Of a DNA stretch of 9,106 bases, positions 1 to 7,398 are shown piece by piece; the first letter of the stretch is position 1, and every line of letters starts with the position of its first letter. Below the pieces are notes generated by a model. That model was not told where the DNA came from. It worked only from the letters and a program-made list of their open reading frames with translations, and ran no database searches. The DNA is taken from assembly GCA_946477505.1 (NCBI GenBank), contig CAMKYP010000124.1, positions 1 to 9,106 on the forward strand, written 5' to 3'. Position numbers and translations under genes: made by a program. Source of the DNA: an uncultured Dechloromonas sp. GTDB lineage: Bacteria > Pseudomonadota > Gammaproteobacteria > Burkholderiales > Rhodocyclaceae.

Positions 1-893
1 CCCTTGTTCCATGACTCCTGCAAGACCAGCGGCAGAACCAGTGACTCGTCCACGGTGGCGCTATCCTGCGGCAGCCAGAGGGCATCGCGCTTCGCATCGG
101 CGTGGGCGAAGATGTTCTGGTAGATCGTCAGGGCGCTCTTCAGGTCGCTGGCTTCCTGGGTAACCAGTTCGATGCCCTGGCTGCGCGCGGCATCCTTGGC
201 GAGTTTGATCAGCCAGGCGTTCTGGCGCGGTTCGAAGACGACGAAGACGCGCTGAGTTTTGGGCGAGAGGGCTTTCAGGCGCGAGAACAGCAGCGCCGGG
301 TCGGGTGCCAGGCTGAGAATCGCGCTGGTTCGGACCTCGTTATCGGGCACGGAAACCACGCCGCTGGCGATGACGCCGAATTCCTTGTCGAGCGCGCTGG
401 CGGCTTTCAGGCCATTTCGACCGAGGGCGATGACGACACGGATATCCTGGCGCTTCAGTTCGCCGGAAATCGTCTGGGCGTTGAAACTGCTGCCCACTGC
501 GTAGCTGCTGACCTTGGCCTGGGTGCTTTCCTCGATTCCTTCGATGATCTTTGAAAAAACGCTGCGATAAGGCTCGCCGATATCCGGGTACAGCACGGCG
601 ATCGGCCCGATGTTGCCGCCAGCCGCGGCCAGGCGGATGGGGCCGCCGCGCTGGGCATTGGCCTGCTGCAGTAGCTGGCTGAGGCGGGGCTCTTCGAAAT
701 CCCTCAGGGTCAAACGGATGATTTCGACACCCGGTGTGTTTTCCATGCCTCCGAGCAGGCTGGCAAAATTGGCCGGAGCGGCGTCGTCCGCCTCGGCATA
801 GATCACGGCGATGCGCGTGACGCCCGCTTCCGCCTGCACAGTACAAGCGACCAGCAGGAGCGTCAGGATGTGGCGAAGAAAACGCAATGTCAT
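1..893 (-). CDS. ABC-type periplasmic substrate-binding protein (ABC_sub_bind-like), 3' end off window
   Basis: The protein begins MTLRFLRHILTLLLVACTVQ and runs open to the window edge (297 codons), so the C-terminus is missing. The N-terminus is a signal sequence. LVAC at residues 14-17 fits a lipobox, while cleavage after Ala21 (VQA) is the alternative. After about 75 residues comes an alpha/beta region (IAVLYPDIGEPYRSVF, then IRVVIALGRNGLKAA and RVFVVFEPRQNAW) typical of the ABC_sub_bind (YtrF/TrpX-like) family of periplasmic binding proteins. The preceding segment (TRIAVIYAEADDA onward) looks like extra sequence ahead of that core. The start has only a weak Shine-Dalgarno, which suggests coupling to the TonB receptor gene just upstream. 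No permease or ATPase is visible, and in such pairs the protein may act in sensing rather than import. The ligand is unknown. The family call is fairly sure; the function is not. Confidence 0.8.
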   Translation of the reverse strand, partial: MTLRFLRHILTLLLVACTVQAEAGVTRIAVIYAEADDAAPANFASLLGGMENTPGVEIIRLTLRDFEEPRLSQLLQQANAQRGGPIRLAAAGGNIGPIAVLYPDIGEPYRSVFSKIIEGIEESTQAKVSSYAVGSSFNAQTISGELKRQDIRVVIALGRNGLKAASALDKEFGVIASGVVSVPDNEVRTSAILSLAPDPALLFSRLKALSPKTQRVFVVFEPRQNAWLIKLAKDAARSQGIELVTQEASDLKSALTIYQNIFAHADAKRDALWLPQDSATVDESLVLPLVLQESWNK

Positions 894-900
894 TCCAGAA

Positions 901-2980
901 TTATAGGCTGTAACGGGCCTGAAGCCAGACTGTACGACGCGGCATCGGCAGGTCGTGGATGATGCCGGTGCCTGATGTCAAATCGATCTTGGACGGCTCG
1001 CGGATATCGGCATTGAACAGGTTGAATACCGAGGCGGAAAAATCCCATCCGGTTTTTTTGCCGGCCGGTGCGCAGGGTCAGGTCTACCGACGTGTAGTCG
1101 GGAATCTGCGGCCGGTTGTCGCCGGCGGGCCGTGCCCGGTCAGCAACATAATTGATTTGGCCGCTCAGGCGCCAGTCCGAGTAGACGCGCCAGTCGGCGC
1201 GGGTGTAGATGTGCTGGCGCGGCGCGTAGCCGGCGTCCCGCTGCGTTGTCTGGTCGATGTTGCGCTGATAGGCGTAGTACCCGGTCAGGCGAAGACTGCT
1301 GGAAGCGTCCCACAGAACTTCGAGTTCGCCGCCGTCGCCTTTTTGCTTGCCGGTGTTTCGGTAGGTAACACCCGACTGATTGATGATGTCGGATATGTCG
1401 TGGTGGAAAACACTCACGGTCGTTTGCAAGTTGTGGCTGGCATGCCAGATCACTGCCGCTTCGAGTGTCTTGATTTTTTCGGGCATCAGTGAGGGGTTGC
1501 CAAGCGCCACCGGGTTGCCTGTGGCATATTCCTCGACAAAGGAGGGGGCACGGAAGGCCGTGCCGTACATCAGTTTGGCAGTCAGGTTCTGGCGGGCTTC
1601 CCAGACCAGGGCCAGGCGCGGATTGGTGGTGCTGCCGAAATCGGAATAGTTGTCGTAGCGCAGGCCGGTGGTCAGCGTCCAGTCGCGGGCAAAGCTCCAC
1701 TCGTCCTGTACATACAGGTAGTCGACGTTGCGCTTGTTGGGTGAAAGGTACAGGTTGGCGCCGCTCGCCGAATACATCGGCAGGGGGGTCGGCAGCGGTC
1801 CGGGTATCAGCGTGAAATTCTTGGTTTCCCTGGTTTTGTAGATTTCCAGGCGATCATGACCGAAGCCGAAACGGATGCGGTGGTCGGCAAAACCGGTATA
1901 AATGCTGGTGACCGAAAAGCGGGCCTGACGTTCCCATTTGTCGGGGTCGCCGACCATACCGTCGGGGAAGGTGCCAAAGAAGGCGCCGCGCGGGTACAGC
2001 ATGGCCGGCGTGGTGATCTCGTTGGCCAGGTTCATGAAAGAAGCTTGCACAGTGAGACTCAGATCGCGGGCGAAATTGGCATCGTTCCAGGCAAGGTCGG
2101 TCGTGAAGCGCTCACTACGGAAACGACCATTCGGATCAAGGGCGCCGGCAAGTCCGACACCAAAGCCGCCATTGTTGCGCAGCGTGTAGCCGGTCCGCCA
2201 GCGTAGCCGGCCGTAGCCGAGATCGAGTTGGGCATCGATATCATCATGGCCCGTGCTGACCGAGCCGGGGGCCAGCGAAGCGGCTGGTCCAAAACCCAGT
2301 TTGTCGACCCCGCTCTGGGCATCCTCGCTGATGGTGCGGCGTTGTCCGTCGGTGCTCCCGAACTTCAGGTAGCCGGCAATTTCAAGATCGCCGATGCGGC
2401 TGCCATGCTGGATCCAGGTGTCCCAGGTGTTGAAGGAGCCAGCGCGCACACCAAATGAGGTGCCGCCAATTTCACCTGCTGTCTTGGTGATGACGTTGAT
2501 GGTGCCGGAAAAGGCATCGGCGCCGTAGAGGGCGGAACCGGGGCCGCGGATGACTTCGATGCGCGAGATGTTTTCGACGGGCAGTGCGACGGGCATGTCG
2601 TTGCGATTGCCTTGGTAGACGCTGGTCATCGGGATACCGTTCACCATCATCAGGACATGCGGATTCGACTCGGTGAGAATGCCTCGTATGCTGTAAGTGG
2701 CGCCGTAAGAAAGTGTGGCGCGCGAGACATGCAGGCCGGGAACCGACTCCAGCGCCTCGTCTACGGTTCTGGCGCCCATGTTGGCAATATCTTCGGCCGT
2801 GATGACCGTGGCGACCGAAGGTGCCTTGCTGATATGTTGTCGAGTGCCGGTGGCGATGGTTACGAAACTTTTGTCGCCATAGACCAGCGCAAGATCCTCT
2901 TCTTCGACCAGCGCTTGGGCCAGGGAAACACTGGTGCTGCCGGCAAGCAGGAGGCCGGAAAGCAGACGAGCATGAAACAT
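901..2980 (-). CDS. TonB-dependent outer-membrane receptor, frameshifted near the 3' end
   Basis: Residues 1-23 form a signal peptide (MFHARLLSGLLLAGSTSVSL, then AQA). The plug domain covers about residues 40-165 (ITAEDIANMGARTVDEALES, then IEVIRGPGSALYGADAFSGT, INVITKTAG), followed by a 22-strand-type barrel with repeated aromatic strand motifs (YVQDEWSFARDWTLTTGLRY, AFRAPSFVEEYATGNP). The continuous frame loses homology-like character at about residue 641, after LRTGRQK, and stops at 890. Removing one base from the A7 run at 1053-1059 restores a standard receptor end: GWDFSASVFNLFNADIREPS, closing in VWLQARYSL with a stop at 901-903, for a protein of about 692 residues. The barrel would not close in the frame as read. 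The start is preceded by an AGGGG Shine-Dalgarno. The substrate is unknown: there is no clear siderophore or B12 signature. It is 83 bases downstream of the citrate-synthase-like genes and probably has its own promoter. Confidence 0.88.
1053..1059 (-). other. Homopolymer A7 (minus strand) carrying a frameshift in the receptor gene
   Basis: Seven T on the plus strand, read as seven A in the gene. With seven, the receptor reads into a tail of about 55 residues that does not resemble a barrel. With six, the codons read caa aaa acc gga tgg gat and the expected terminal strands follow. The cause may be a sequencing or assembly error, a true mutation, or a slippage-prone tract. Confidence 0.85.
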
Positions 2981-3022
2981 GGTAAATCCCCTAGGTCCGA
3001 TTTTTCTTTTGATTTTTTGACG

Positions 3023-3051
3023 AATTTAAAGGAAAGCCCAAGCCTTGGCAA
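3023..3051 (-). promoter_or_regulatory. Probable sigma-70 promoter of the TonB receptor gene
   Basis: On the minus strand, TTGCCA (3051-3046, 5 of 6 to TTGACA) is followed by exactly 17 bases and TAAATT (3028-3023, 4 of 6 to TATAAT). The surrounding 3000-3035 stretch is markedly AT-rich for this GC-rich DNA. Transcription would start near 3016, giving a leader of about 35 bases to the ATG at 2980. I see no recognisable Fur box. The downstream binding-protein gene would be carried on the same transcript. Confidence 0.5.
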
Positions 3052-3063
3052 TGAAGAGGGGAG

Positions 3064-3882
3064 TTATCGAGAGTCCTCAGCCCATGAACGTCTTGGCGGA
3101 CCTTGATAAATTAGGGCGGCGCAGCGGAGGGGGAAAGTCGCCTGTTCCGGACGGTCGCATGCCTCGATGTAGCAGGGCGGCATGCCGGCCAGAAATGCCG
3201 GAAGCAGATATAAGTAATATTCGCGCGATGTAAGGCCGATATCGAGGGCAAGCGCGGCAGCAAGCGCCGCATAGTTCATGCGCATGCGCCAACGACCGGT
3301 GAGCAGTATTTCCTCGATGGCGAAAGCCAGCTTGACGTGCTCGCCGTCGGCCAGACCTTCGCGTTTGGCCAATGCCAGCACGACCGCGTTGCGCTCATCG
3401 GCCGCCGATTTGGCCACGGGGCGGCCGTAGCCGCCGATGCTACGATTGTTCCGCAGTTCGTCGGCGACGACTTCAGCCAGGGGGCGTCCTCCCCGAACTG
3501 CCGCCATGGCTCGCGTCAGGAAGTCGGCGATGGCGATGTCGATCTGGCGGCCGTAGATGGCTGCTTCCGAGGTGGCGAGGGCGGCACTGATGCCGAGTAT
3601 GCCGGTGCTTCGGGCGCTGCCGGCAAGTGCGGCGACGCGGTTGTTCCACAGGCGCGGGTCGGGGTAGCTGGTGTTGACCCAGATGGCATGCAGGACCCTG
3701 AGTTGGGCGGGCGTATGCCGCCGGCCGCAGATGCCGAAGAGATAGAGGTCCATCCAGTCGGCATCGCGCAGATCGGCGTGCAGATCGTGGCCGCGAAAGA
3801 CGGCACGTTCGCCGGGAAAACAGCCGCCCATCGTCGTCCGCAACGGACCCTCCCAGGACTCCAGCGGGATTGATTCTTTCAT
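3064..3882 (-). CDS. Citrate-synthase-fold protein, second of an adjacent pair
   Basis: The protein is 272 residues, shorter than bacterial citrate synthase (about 370-430). Citrate-synthase family marks are visible: GHDLHADL near residue 31, YPDPRLWNNRVAALAGSARS at 73-92, GGYGRP at 150-155 followed by DER at 162-164, a KLAFAIEE helix near 184, and MNYAALAAALALDIGL from 202. Aligned by eye with E. coli GltA, the HGG catalytic motif appears as YGR (110-112), the His of GFGH as Arg154, and the Asp of NVD as Ala205, so the usual catalytic triad seems absent. The start ATG overlaps the stop of the upstream paralogue by 4 bases and has AGGAG nine bases ahead, so co-translation is likely and a heteromer with that paralogue is plausible. 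Citryl-CoA lyase or another acyl-CoA lyase/synthase is possible; the reaction is not known. Fold confidence is good. Confidence 0.75.
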   Translation of the reverse strand: MKESIPLESWEGPLRTTMGGCFPGERAVFRGHDLHADLRDADWMDLYLFGICGRRHTPAQLRVLHAIWVNTSYPDPRLWNNRVAALAGSARSTGILGISAALATSEAAIYGRQIDIAIADFLTRAMAAVRGGRPLAEVVADELRNNRSIGGYGRPVAKSAADERNAVVLALAKREGLADGEHVKLAFAIEEILLTGRWRMRMNYAALAAALALDIGLTSREYYLYLLPAFLAGMPPCYIEACDRPEQATFPLRCAALIYQGPPRRSWAEDSR

Positions 3883-4703
3883 CGTGATTGCTCCTGGTCG
3901 GTGCGTTGGCCTGGGTCGTTGGCAATGTCGATGGCGAAGAAAGGAAAGCGCCGGAAGCCGCTTTCGCCTTGCTCCAGCGCATGTGCGGCGGCACCGGGCA
4001 GGCGCAGCAACAGGGTCAGCATTTCTCCGCCGGCCGGGTCAAGACCGAGATCGCTCAGGGCTGCGGCGAGTACGCCGGTCATCGCCAGCGGCCGACCGGC
4101 GGCCTGCTCCAGTGTCTCCCGATGGACGGCGAGCCAGGCGATGTGGCCATCCGCCAGGCAGGTAGCGAGAGCGCTGAGCGTTTGGCGAACCGGGCGAGCG
4201 CAGCGCTGGCCGTGGGGAGCGAAACCGGGCGGGTGTTCGGCGTCCGGCCAGACCTGCATTCTGCCGTTGGCGACTGGCGCATGCAGTGCATCCTGCCAAG
4301 CCTCGGGGCGGTGGCCGCAACTGGACCACAGTTGCATGCACTGGATGACCTCGCGCGCTCCGCCGGAAACGCCGGCGCCGGCAGCCAGTGCCGCCATCAA
4401 GGCGGCGGCAGCCGGTGAACCGCCGACCCCGGCGCACATCGCGGCATGTACCGACGCGTCGCGCGGTCCGGGATTGGCGACGGCGATGGAGAGGATTTCC
4501 AGGGCGCGAGCGATCTGCGGTGTCGGGCGTTCGCCGCGAAAAAGCAGGTAGAGATATTCGGGATAAGTCGCCCGTTCGAGCAGTTCGCCGTAGACGTCGT
4601 AGCCGCTGCAATAGCAGGCCTGCGCAGTGAATGCATCGTCGTCTTCGGCATCTTCAGCCCACAATCGGCTATAGATGATATCCCGGGCCGGTTCGGTGTT
4701 CAT
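3879..4703 (-). CDS. Citrate-synthase-fold protein, first of an adjacent pair
   Basis: The protein is 274 residues. Its layout follows the citrate synthase / citryl-CoA lyase family: GYDVYGELLERATYPEYLYL and LFRGERPTP at 34-62, HAAMCAGVGG at 86-95, GAGVSGGAREV at 109-119, GFAPHG at 160-165, and a C-terminal RLPGAAAHALEQ at 234-245 matching the family's R..G..AH..E helix. The HGGA catalytic motif reads SGGA (His to Ser113), the GFGH motif is rearranged to GFAPH (His164 may or may not substitute), and the NVD aspartate position is Thr209. It therefore differs from its neighbour in which residues changed. The ATG has AGGGAA upstream and lies 11 bases after the SDR stop; its own stop overlaps the next gene by ATGA. 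Similar length but low identity to the neighbour suggests an old duplication and a two-subunit enzyme. Substrate unknown. Confidence 0.75.
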   Translation of the reverse strand: MNTEPARDIIYSRLWAEDAEDDDAFTAQACYCSGYDVYGELLERATYPEYLYLLFRGERPTPQIARALEILSIAVANPGPRDASVHAAMCAGVGGSPAAAALMAALAAGAGVSGGAREVIQCMQLWSSCGHRPEAWQDALHAPVANGRMQVWPDAEHPPGFAPHGQRCARPVRQTLSALATCLADGHIAWLAVHRETLEQAAGRPLAMTGVLAAALSDLGLDPAGGEMLTLLLRLPGAAAHALEQGESGFRRFPFFAIDIANDPGQRTDQEQSR

Positions 4704-4714
4704 CTGGGGATTCC

Positions 4715-5464
4715 CTAGAGCAGGCTCATGCCGCCGTCGACGACGATTTCCTCGCCGACGATATAACTGGAGTCGTCGCTGGCCAGAAACAGGTTGACCT
4801 TGGCGAGCTCATCAGGGCTGCCGAAACGACCGATCGGCGATTTGGCCTCGATTTGTGCCTTGATCGCCTGACTGGTTTCGGCCGGCAGACCGAAACGGTC
4901 GAACATCGGGGTAGCGATGGGGCCGGGACTGACGGCGTTGATGCGGATTTTTCGCGGAATCAGTTCGAGGGCCAGGGAGCTGACCAGCGAGCGGAGTGCT
5001 GCCTTGCAGGCGGCATAGACGCTGAAATTGGGCGAGCCGAGCTGATTGGTGATCGAGGTGGTGACGATGATCGACGCGCCGGGACGCAAAATGGGAAGAG
5101 CCTTCTGGATGGCGAAAAAGACGCCCTTGAAATTGGTGTCGGCGGTTTCGTCGAACTGATTTTCGTCGGTCAGCTCCAGCGGGGCCGGCCGGGCGACGCC
5201 GGCATTGAGGACCAGGATGTCGAGGCCGCCCAGTGTATTGCCGACCTGTGTCATCAACTGTGCGATGGAATTCAGGTCGGCGGCATTGCTGGGGATGAGC
5301 AGCGCTTGCTCCCCGAGTATTTGGCCTGCCGGCTGCAGGCTGTCGACGCTGCGGCCTGTGATGGCGACCCGCGCCCCTTCGGCCTGGAAAAGCTGGGCGG
5401 TGGCCAGGCCGATGCCGCTGCTGCCGCCAGTGATCAGGGCGGTTTTGCCGTTAAGTCTTTGCAT
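4715..5464 (-). CDS. Classical short-chain dehydrogenase/reductase (SDR)
   Basis: The protein is 249 residues, the standard length for a classical SDR. The Rossmann cofactor motif TGGSSGIG lies at 12-19, NAG at 87-89, and the full catalytic tetrad is present: Asn111, Ser137, Tyr150 and Lys154 (YAACK). PG near residue 185 is the usual loop after beta-6, and VDGG near the C-terminus is also typical. Arg38 after beta-2 (TGR) favours NADP(H) over NAD(H). It would reduce a carbonyl or oxidise an alcohol in the cytoplasm. The gene starts 13 bases after the ThDP enzyme, with AAGGAAG ahead of its ATG, and ends 11 bases before the first citrate-synthase-like gene, so it is the second step of the operon. 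An acyloin, acetolactate-type or 3-oxoacyl product of a neighbour is a natural substrate guess, but the sequence does not fix it. Confidence 0.9.
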   Translation of the reverse strand: MQRLNGKTALITGGSSGIGLATAQLFQAEGARVAITGRSVDSLQPAGQILGEQALLIPSNAADLNSIAQLMTQVGNTLGGLDILVLNAGVARPAPLELTDENQFDETADTNFKGVFFAIQKALPILRPGASIIVTTSITNQLGSPNFSVYAACKAALRSLVSSLALELIPRKIRINAVSPGPIATPMFDRFGLPAETSQAIKAQIEAKSPIGRFGSPDELAKVNLFLASDDSSYIVGEEIVVDGGMSLL

Positions 5465-5477
5465 TGTGTCTTCTTCC

Positions 5478-7346
5478 TTAAATGTCGGTTCCCAGGATCT
5501 GCATGCGCAGATTCATCGGCGGGACTTCCTCTTCATCGATGTAGACGTCGATCAGCGTCGGCCCCTTTTTTCGGCAAATGGCGTCGATGTCGAGTGCAGC
5601 CATCTCCTCCGGTGAGCGGACGGTATAACCGTCTGCACCCATGGCGCGGGCCATGGCAGCAAAATCGGTGGACGGCAGTTCGAAGCCGATCTGCTCGGCG
5701 CCAGCCAGTCGCTGGCCATGCTTGACCATACCCAGCGCCCGGTCGTTGAGAATGACGAAAATGACGGTCAGTTGCTCGGCGACGGCTGCCGAAATTTCCT
5801 GGCCGTTCATCATCAGGCTGCCGTCGCCAGTAATGCAGACTACCGGCGCGTTTGGATTGCCGGCGGCGGTGCCGACGGCTCCACCGATAGCCCAGCCCAT
5901 CGGGGCAAAATCCATGGTCAGGCGCAGCCACCCGGCCTCGGTCTGGCGGCGGCCGTTGTTCCGTCGCCGACCGCCGCCGCGCATGCGGCGTTCGCCGATC
6001 CGGCGGTCCGTCGGGCTCAGGTAGTGGGTGGACCAGGCAACGCTGTTGCCGGCATCGGCCAGGAAGCGTGTACTCGGCGGGAACAGGCGGCCGAGGTCGT
6101 ACATCAGGCGTTGCGGCTTGATCGGGCTGGCCGGGCTGGTGTATTTCTCCGGATCGGCCAGCATGGCGTCGTTACGGGGGGCGGGCTGCAGCGGTTCACG
6201 GCTGTTGCGGTGGCGCCGGTATTCGAAGTCGCTGCTTTCGCGCGATTTGTGGCTGCGCTCGATCAGGCGGTCGAAAATGCTGATCAGACGGCCACGCACG
6301 TGCAATCGGGCCATTGGGGAACGGGCCAGGTGTTCAGCCGATTCGTCGATGTGCACCAGCTTGCCGTTGAGCAATGAGTCGCTCCAGCCGCTGCTGGTCC
6401 ATTCGTTCATGCTGGTGCCGACGGCGAGGATCAGGTCGACGTTGTCGTCGTTGAGCAGGGCGCTGGCCGACGGATGGCCGGCAAAACCGAAAACGCCCCG
6501 GAACAGCGGATGGTAGGGATTGACCAAACCTTTGCCGTCGGGGGTGGTGACGAAGGGAATGTCGCGCTCGACGGCCAGTTGCAGGATGGTGCCGATGGCT
6601 TCGCCGCACCAGCCGCCGATCAGCAGGCGGACATTTTTCGACTGCCGGAGCAGGTCGGCCAGTTGGTCGGTGGCGTCGGTATCGAGCAGCGAGGTCGGGC
6701 GAATCTTGTCGGCGATATCGTAGGAGGGTTTGCTGACCGGGCTGGGGCTTTTCATGATATCCAGCGGGATGCTCAGGTGCACCGGCCCGCGCGGTGCGCG
6801 CACCGCGCGTTGCAGGGCGGTGATCAGTTTCGACTCGATCTGTTCCGGGTGCGAGATCAGCGAGTTGTAGCGGGTGCAGTGGCGGAACATGCCGAGGGTG
6901 TTGATGCCGGTGCATGCCGATTCCTGCAGGGCACGCTTACCGAAGGAGGGGAGCGACGGCTGGCCGGTGATGACCAGCATCGGGATGCCGTTGTCGAAGG
7001 CGCAGGCGACGCCGGTGATCAGATTGGTTGCGCCAGGGCCGGAGGTGGCGCAGCAGACGCCGATCTTGCCGGTTTCGCGGGCATAGCCATCGGCCATGAA
7101 GGCGGCGCCGGCCTCGTGGCGGGCGACGATGGGGCGCGGCCCGCCGCGTCGGCTGCTGCGCGCCAGGGCATTGTAGAGCGGCTCGATAGCGCCGCCGGGA
7201 ACGCCGAAAACGTATTCGATACCCATTTGTTCCAAATAGGAGACGATCAGGTCGGCAACCTGCGTTTCGTCTTCTGCTGCTTGGGCGAGGCGTTGTGTTT
7301 CTTCCGCTTCGTATTCGTAAGCGAGTGCAATGCGTGTGCTGTTCAT
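5478..7346 (-). CDS. Acetolactate-synthase-like thiamine diphosphate enzyme with Arg-rich insertion
   Basis: The protein is 622 residues from the ATG at 7346, chosen because AAGGGG sits six bases upstream; a TTG at 7391 in the same frame is less likely. The three-domain ThDP carboligase layout is clear. The N-terminal Pyr domain holds FGVPGGAIEPLY and catalytic Glu78 in RHEAGAAFMADGYAR, then TSGPGATNL. A central domain carries LLIGGWCG and LILAVGTSMNEW. The C-terminal PP domain has GDGS (507-510) and Asn534 (LNDRALGMVKHGQ) for Mg-diphosphate binding. Overall it is closest to the acetohydroxyacid synthase family, but the usual GQHQMWAAQ-like segment is replaced by GNSVAWSTHYLSP plus an arginine/glycine-rich insertion at 447-473, and no regulatory subunit is adjacent. 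A 2-oxoacid, probably pyruvate, would be decarboxylated and ligated to an acceptor. It heads the operon. A housekeeping IlvB role is unlikely given the neighbours. Confidence 0.85.
   Translation of the reverse strand: MNSTRIALAYEYEAEETQRLAQAAEDETQVADLIVSYLEQMGIEYVFGVPGGAIEPLYNALARSSRRGGPRPIVARHEAGAAFMADGYARETGKIGVCCATSGPGATNLITGVACAFDNGIPMLVITGQPSLPSFGKRALQESACTGINTLGMFRHCTRYNSLISHPEQIESKLITALQRAVRAPRGPVHLSIPLDIMKSPSPVSKPSYDIADKIRPTSLLDTDATDQLADLLRQSKNVRLLIGGWCGEAIGTILQLAVERDIPFVTTPDGKGLVNPYHPLFRGVFGFAGHPSASALLNDDNVDLILAVGTSMNEWTSSGWSDSLLNGKLVHIDESAEHLARSPMARLHVRGRLISIFDRLIERSHKSRESSDFEYRRHRNSREPLQPAPRNDAMLADPEKYTSPASPIKPQRLMYDLGRLFPPSTRFLADAGNSVAWSTHYLSPTDRRIGERRMRGGGRRRNNGRRQTEAGWLRLTMDFAPMGWAIGGAVGTAAGNPNAPVVCITGDGSLMMNGQEISAAVAEQLTVIFVILNDRALGMVKHGQRLAGAEQIGFELPSTDFAAMARAMGADGYTVRSPEEMAALDIDAICRKKGPTLIDVYIDEEEVPPMNLRMQILGTDI
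5928..6008 (-). other. Arg/Gly-rich insertion within the ThDP enzyme
   Basis: Residues 447-473 read DRRIGERRMRGGG, then RRRNNGRRQTEAGW: 11 Arg in 27 residues, just before the conserved FAPMGWAIGGAVGTA helix of the PP domain. Ordinary acetohydroxyacid synthases have a short WLTSGG-type link here. It is in frame and ends cleanly at conserved sequence, so it is a built-in loop rather than a frameshift. Its role is unknown; binding of a phosphate, CoA or nucleic acid is possible from charge alone. Confidence 0.6.
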
Positions 7347-7352
7347 CTGAGG

Positions 7353-7358
7353 CCCCTT
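7353..7358 (-). promoter_or_regulatory. Ribosome binding site deciding the ThDP enzyme start
   Basis: AAGGGG on the minus strand, six bases ahead of the ATG at 7346. It favours that start over the TTG at 7391, which would add 15 polar residues with no family resemblance. Confidence 0.6.
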
Positions 7359-7398
7359 GTTTGTTGGTTTTGACCGGTCCGTCTGATACAAGGGGGCG

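Noticed and set aside
3034..3050. Near-palindrome GCCCAAGCCTTGGC considered as operon terminator after the second citrate-synthase-like gene
   Set aside because: Pairing leaves almost no loop and no T-run follows at the right distance; the same bases are better explained as part of the receptor promoter.
3064..4703. Single citrate synthase gene split by a frameshift
   Set aside because: Each protein is about 270 residues, each has its own start, ribosome site and full-length-like motif order, and the ATGA overlap is a normal operon junction. They are two genes.
890..4703. Citrate-based siderophore biosynthesis cluster
   Set aside because: A receptor beside citrate-synthase-like genes suggests it, but there is no IucA/IucC-type or NRPS synthetase and no Fur box in the window.
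4853..5725. Long plus-strand open frames (also 3337-3873, 6474-7373 and 102-554)
   Set aside because: They lie opposite well-recognised minus-strand genes, have no family-like motifs, and reflect high GC in the third codon position of the real genes.
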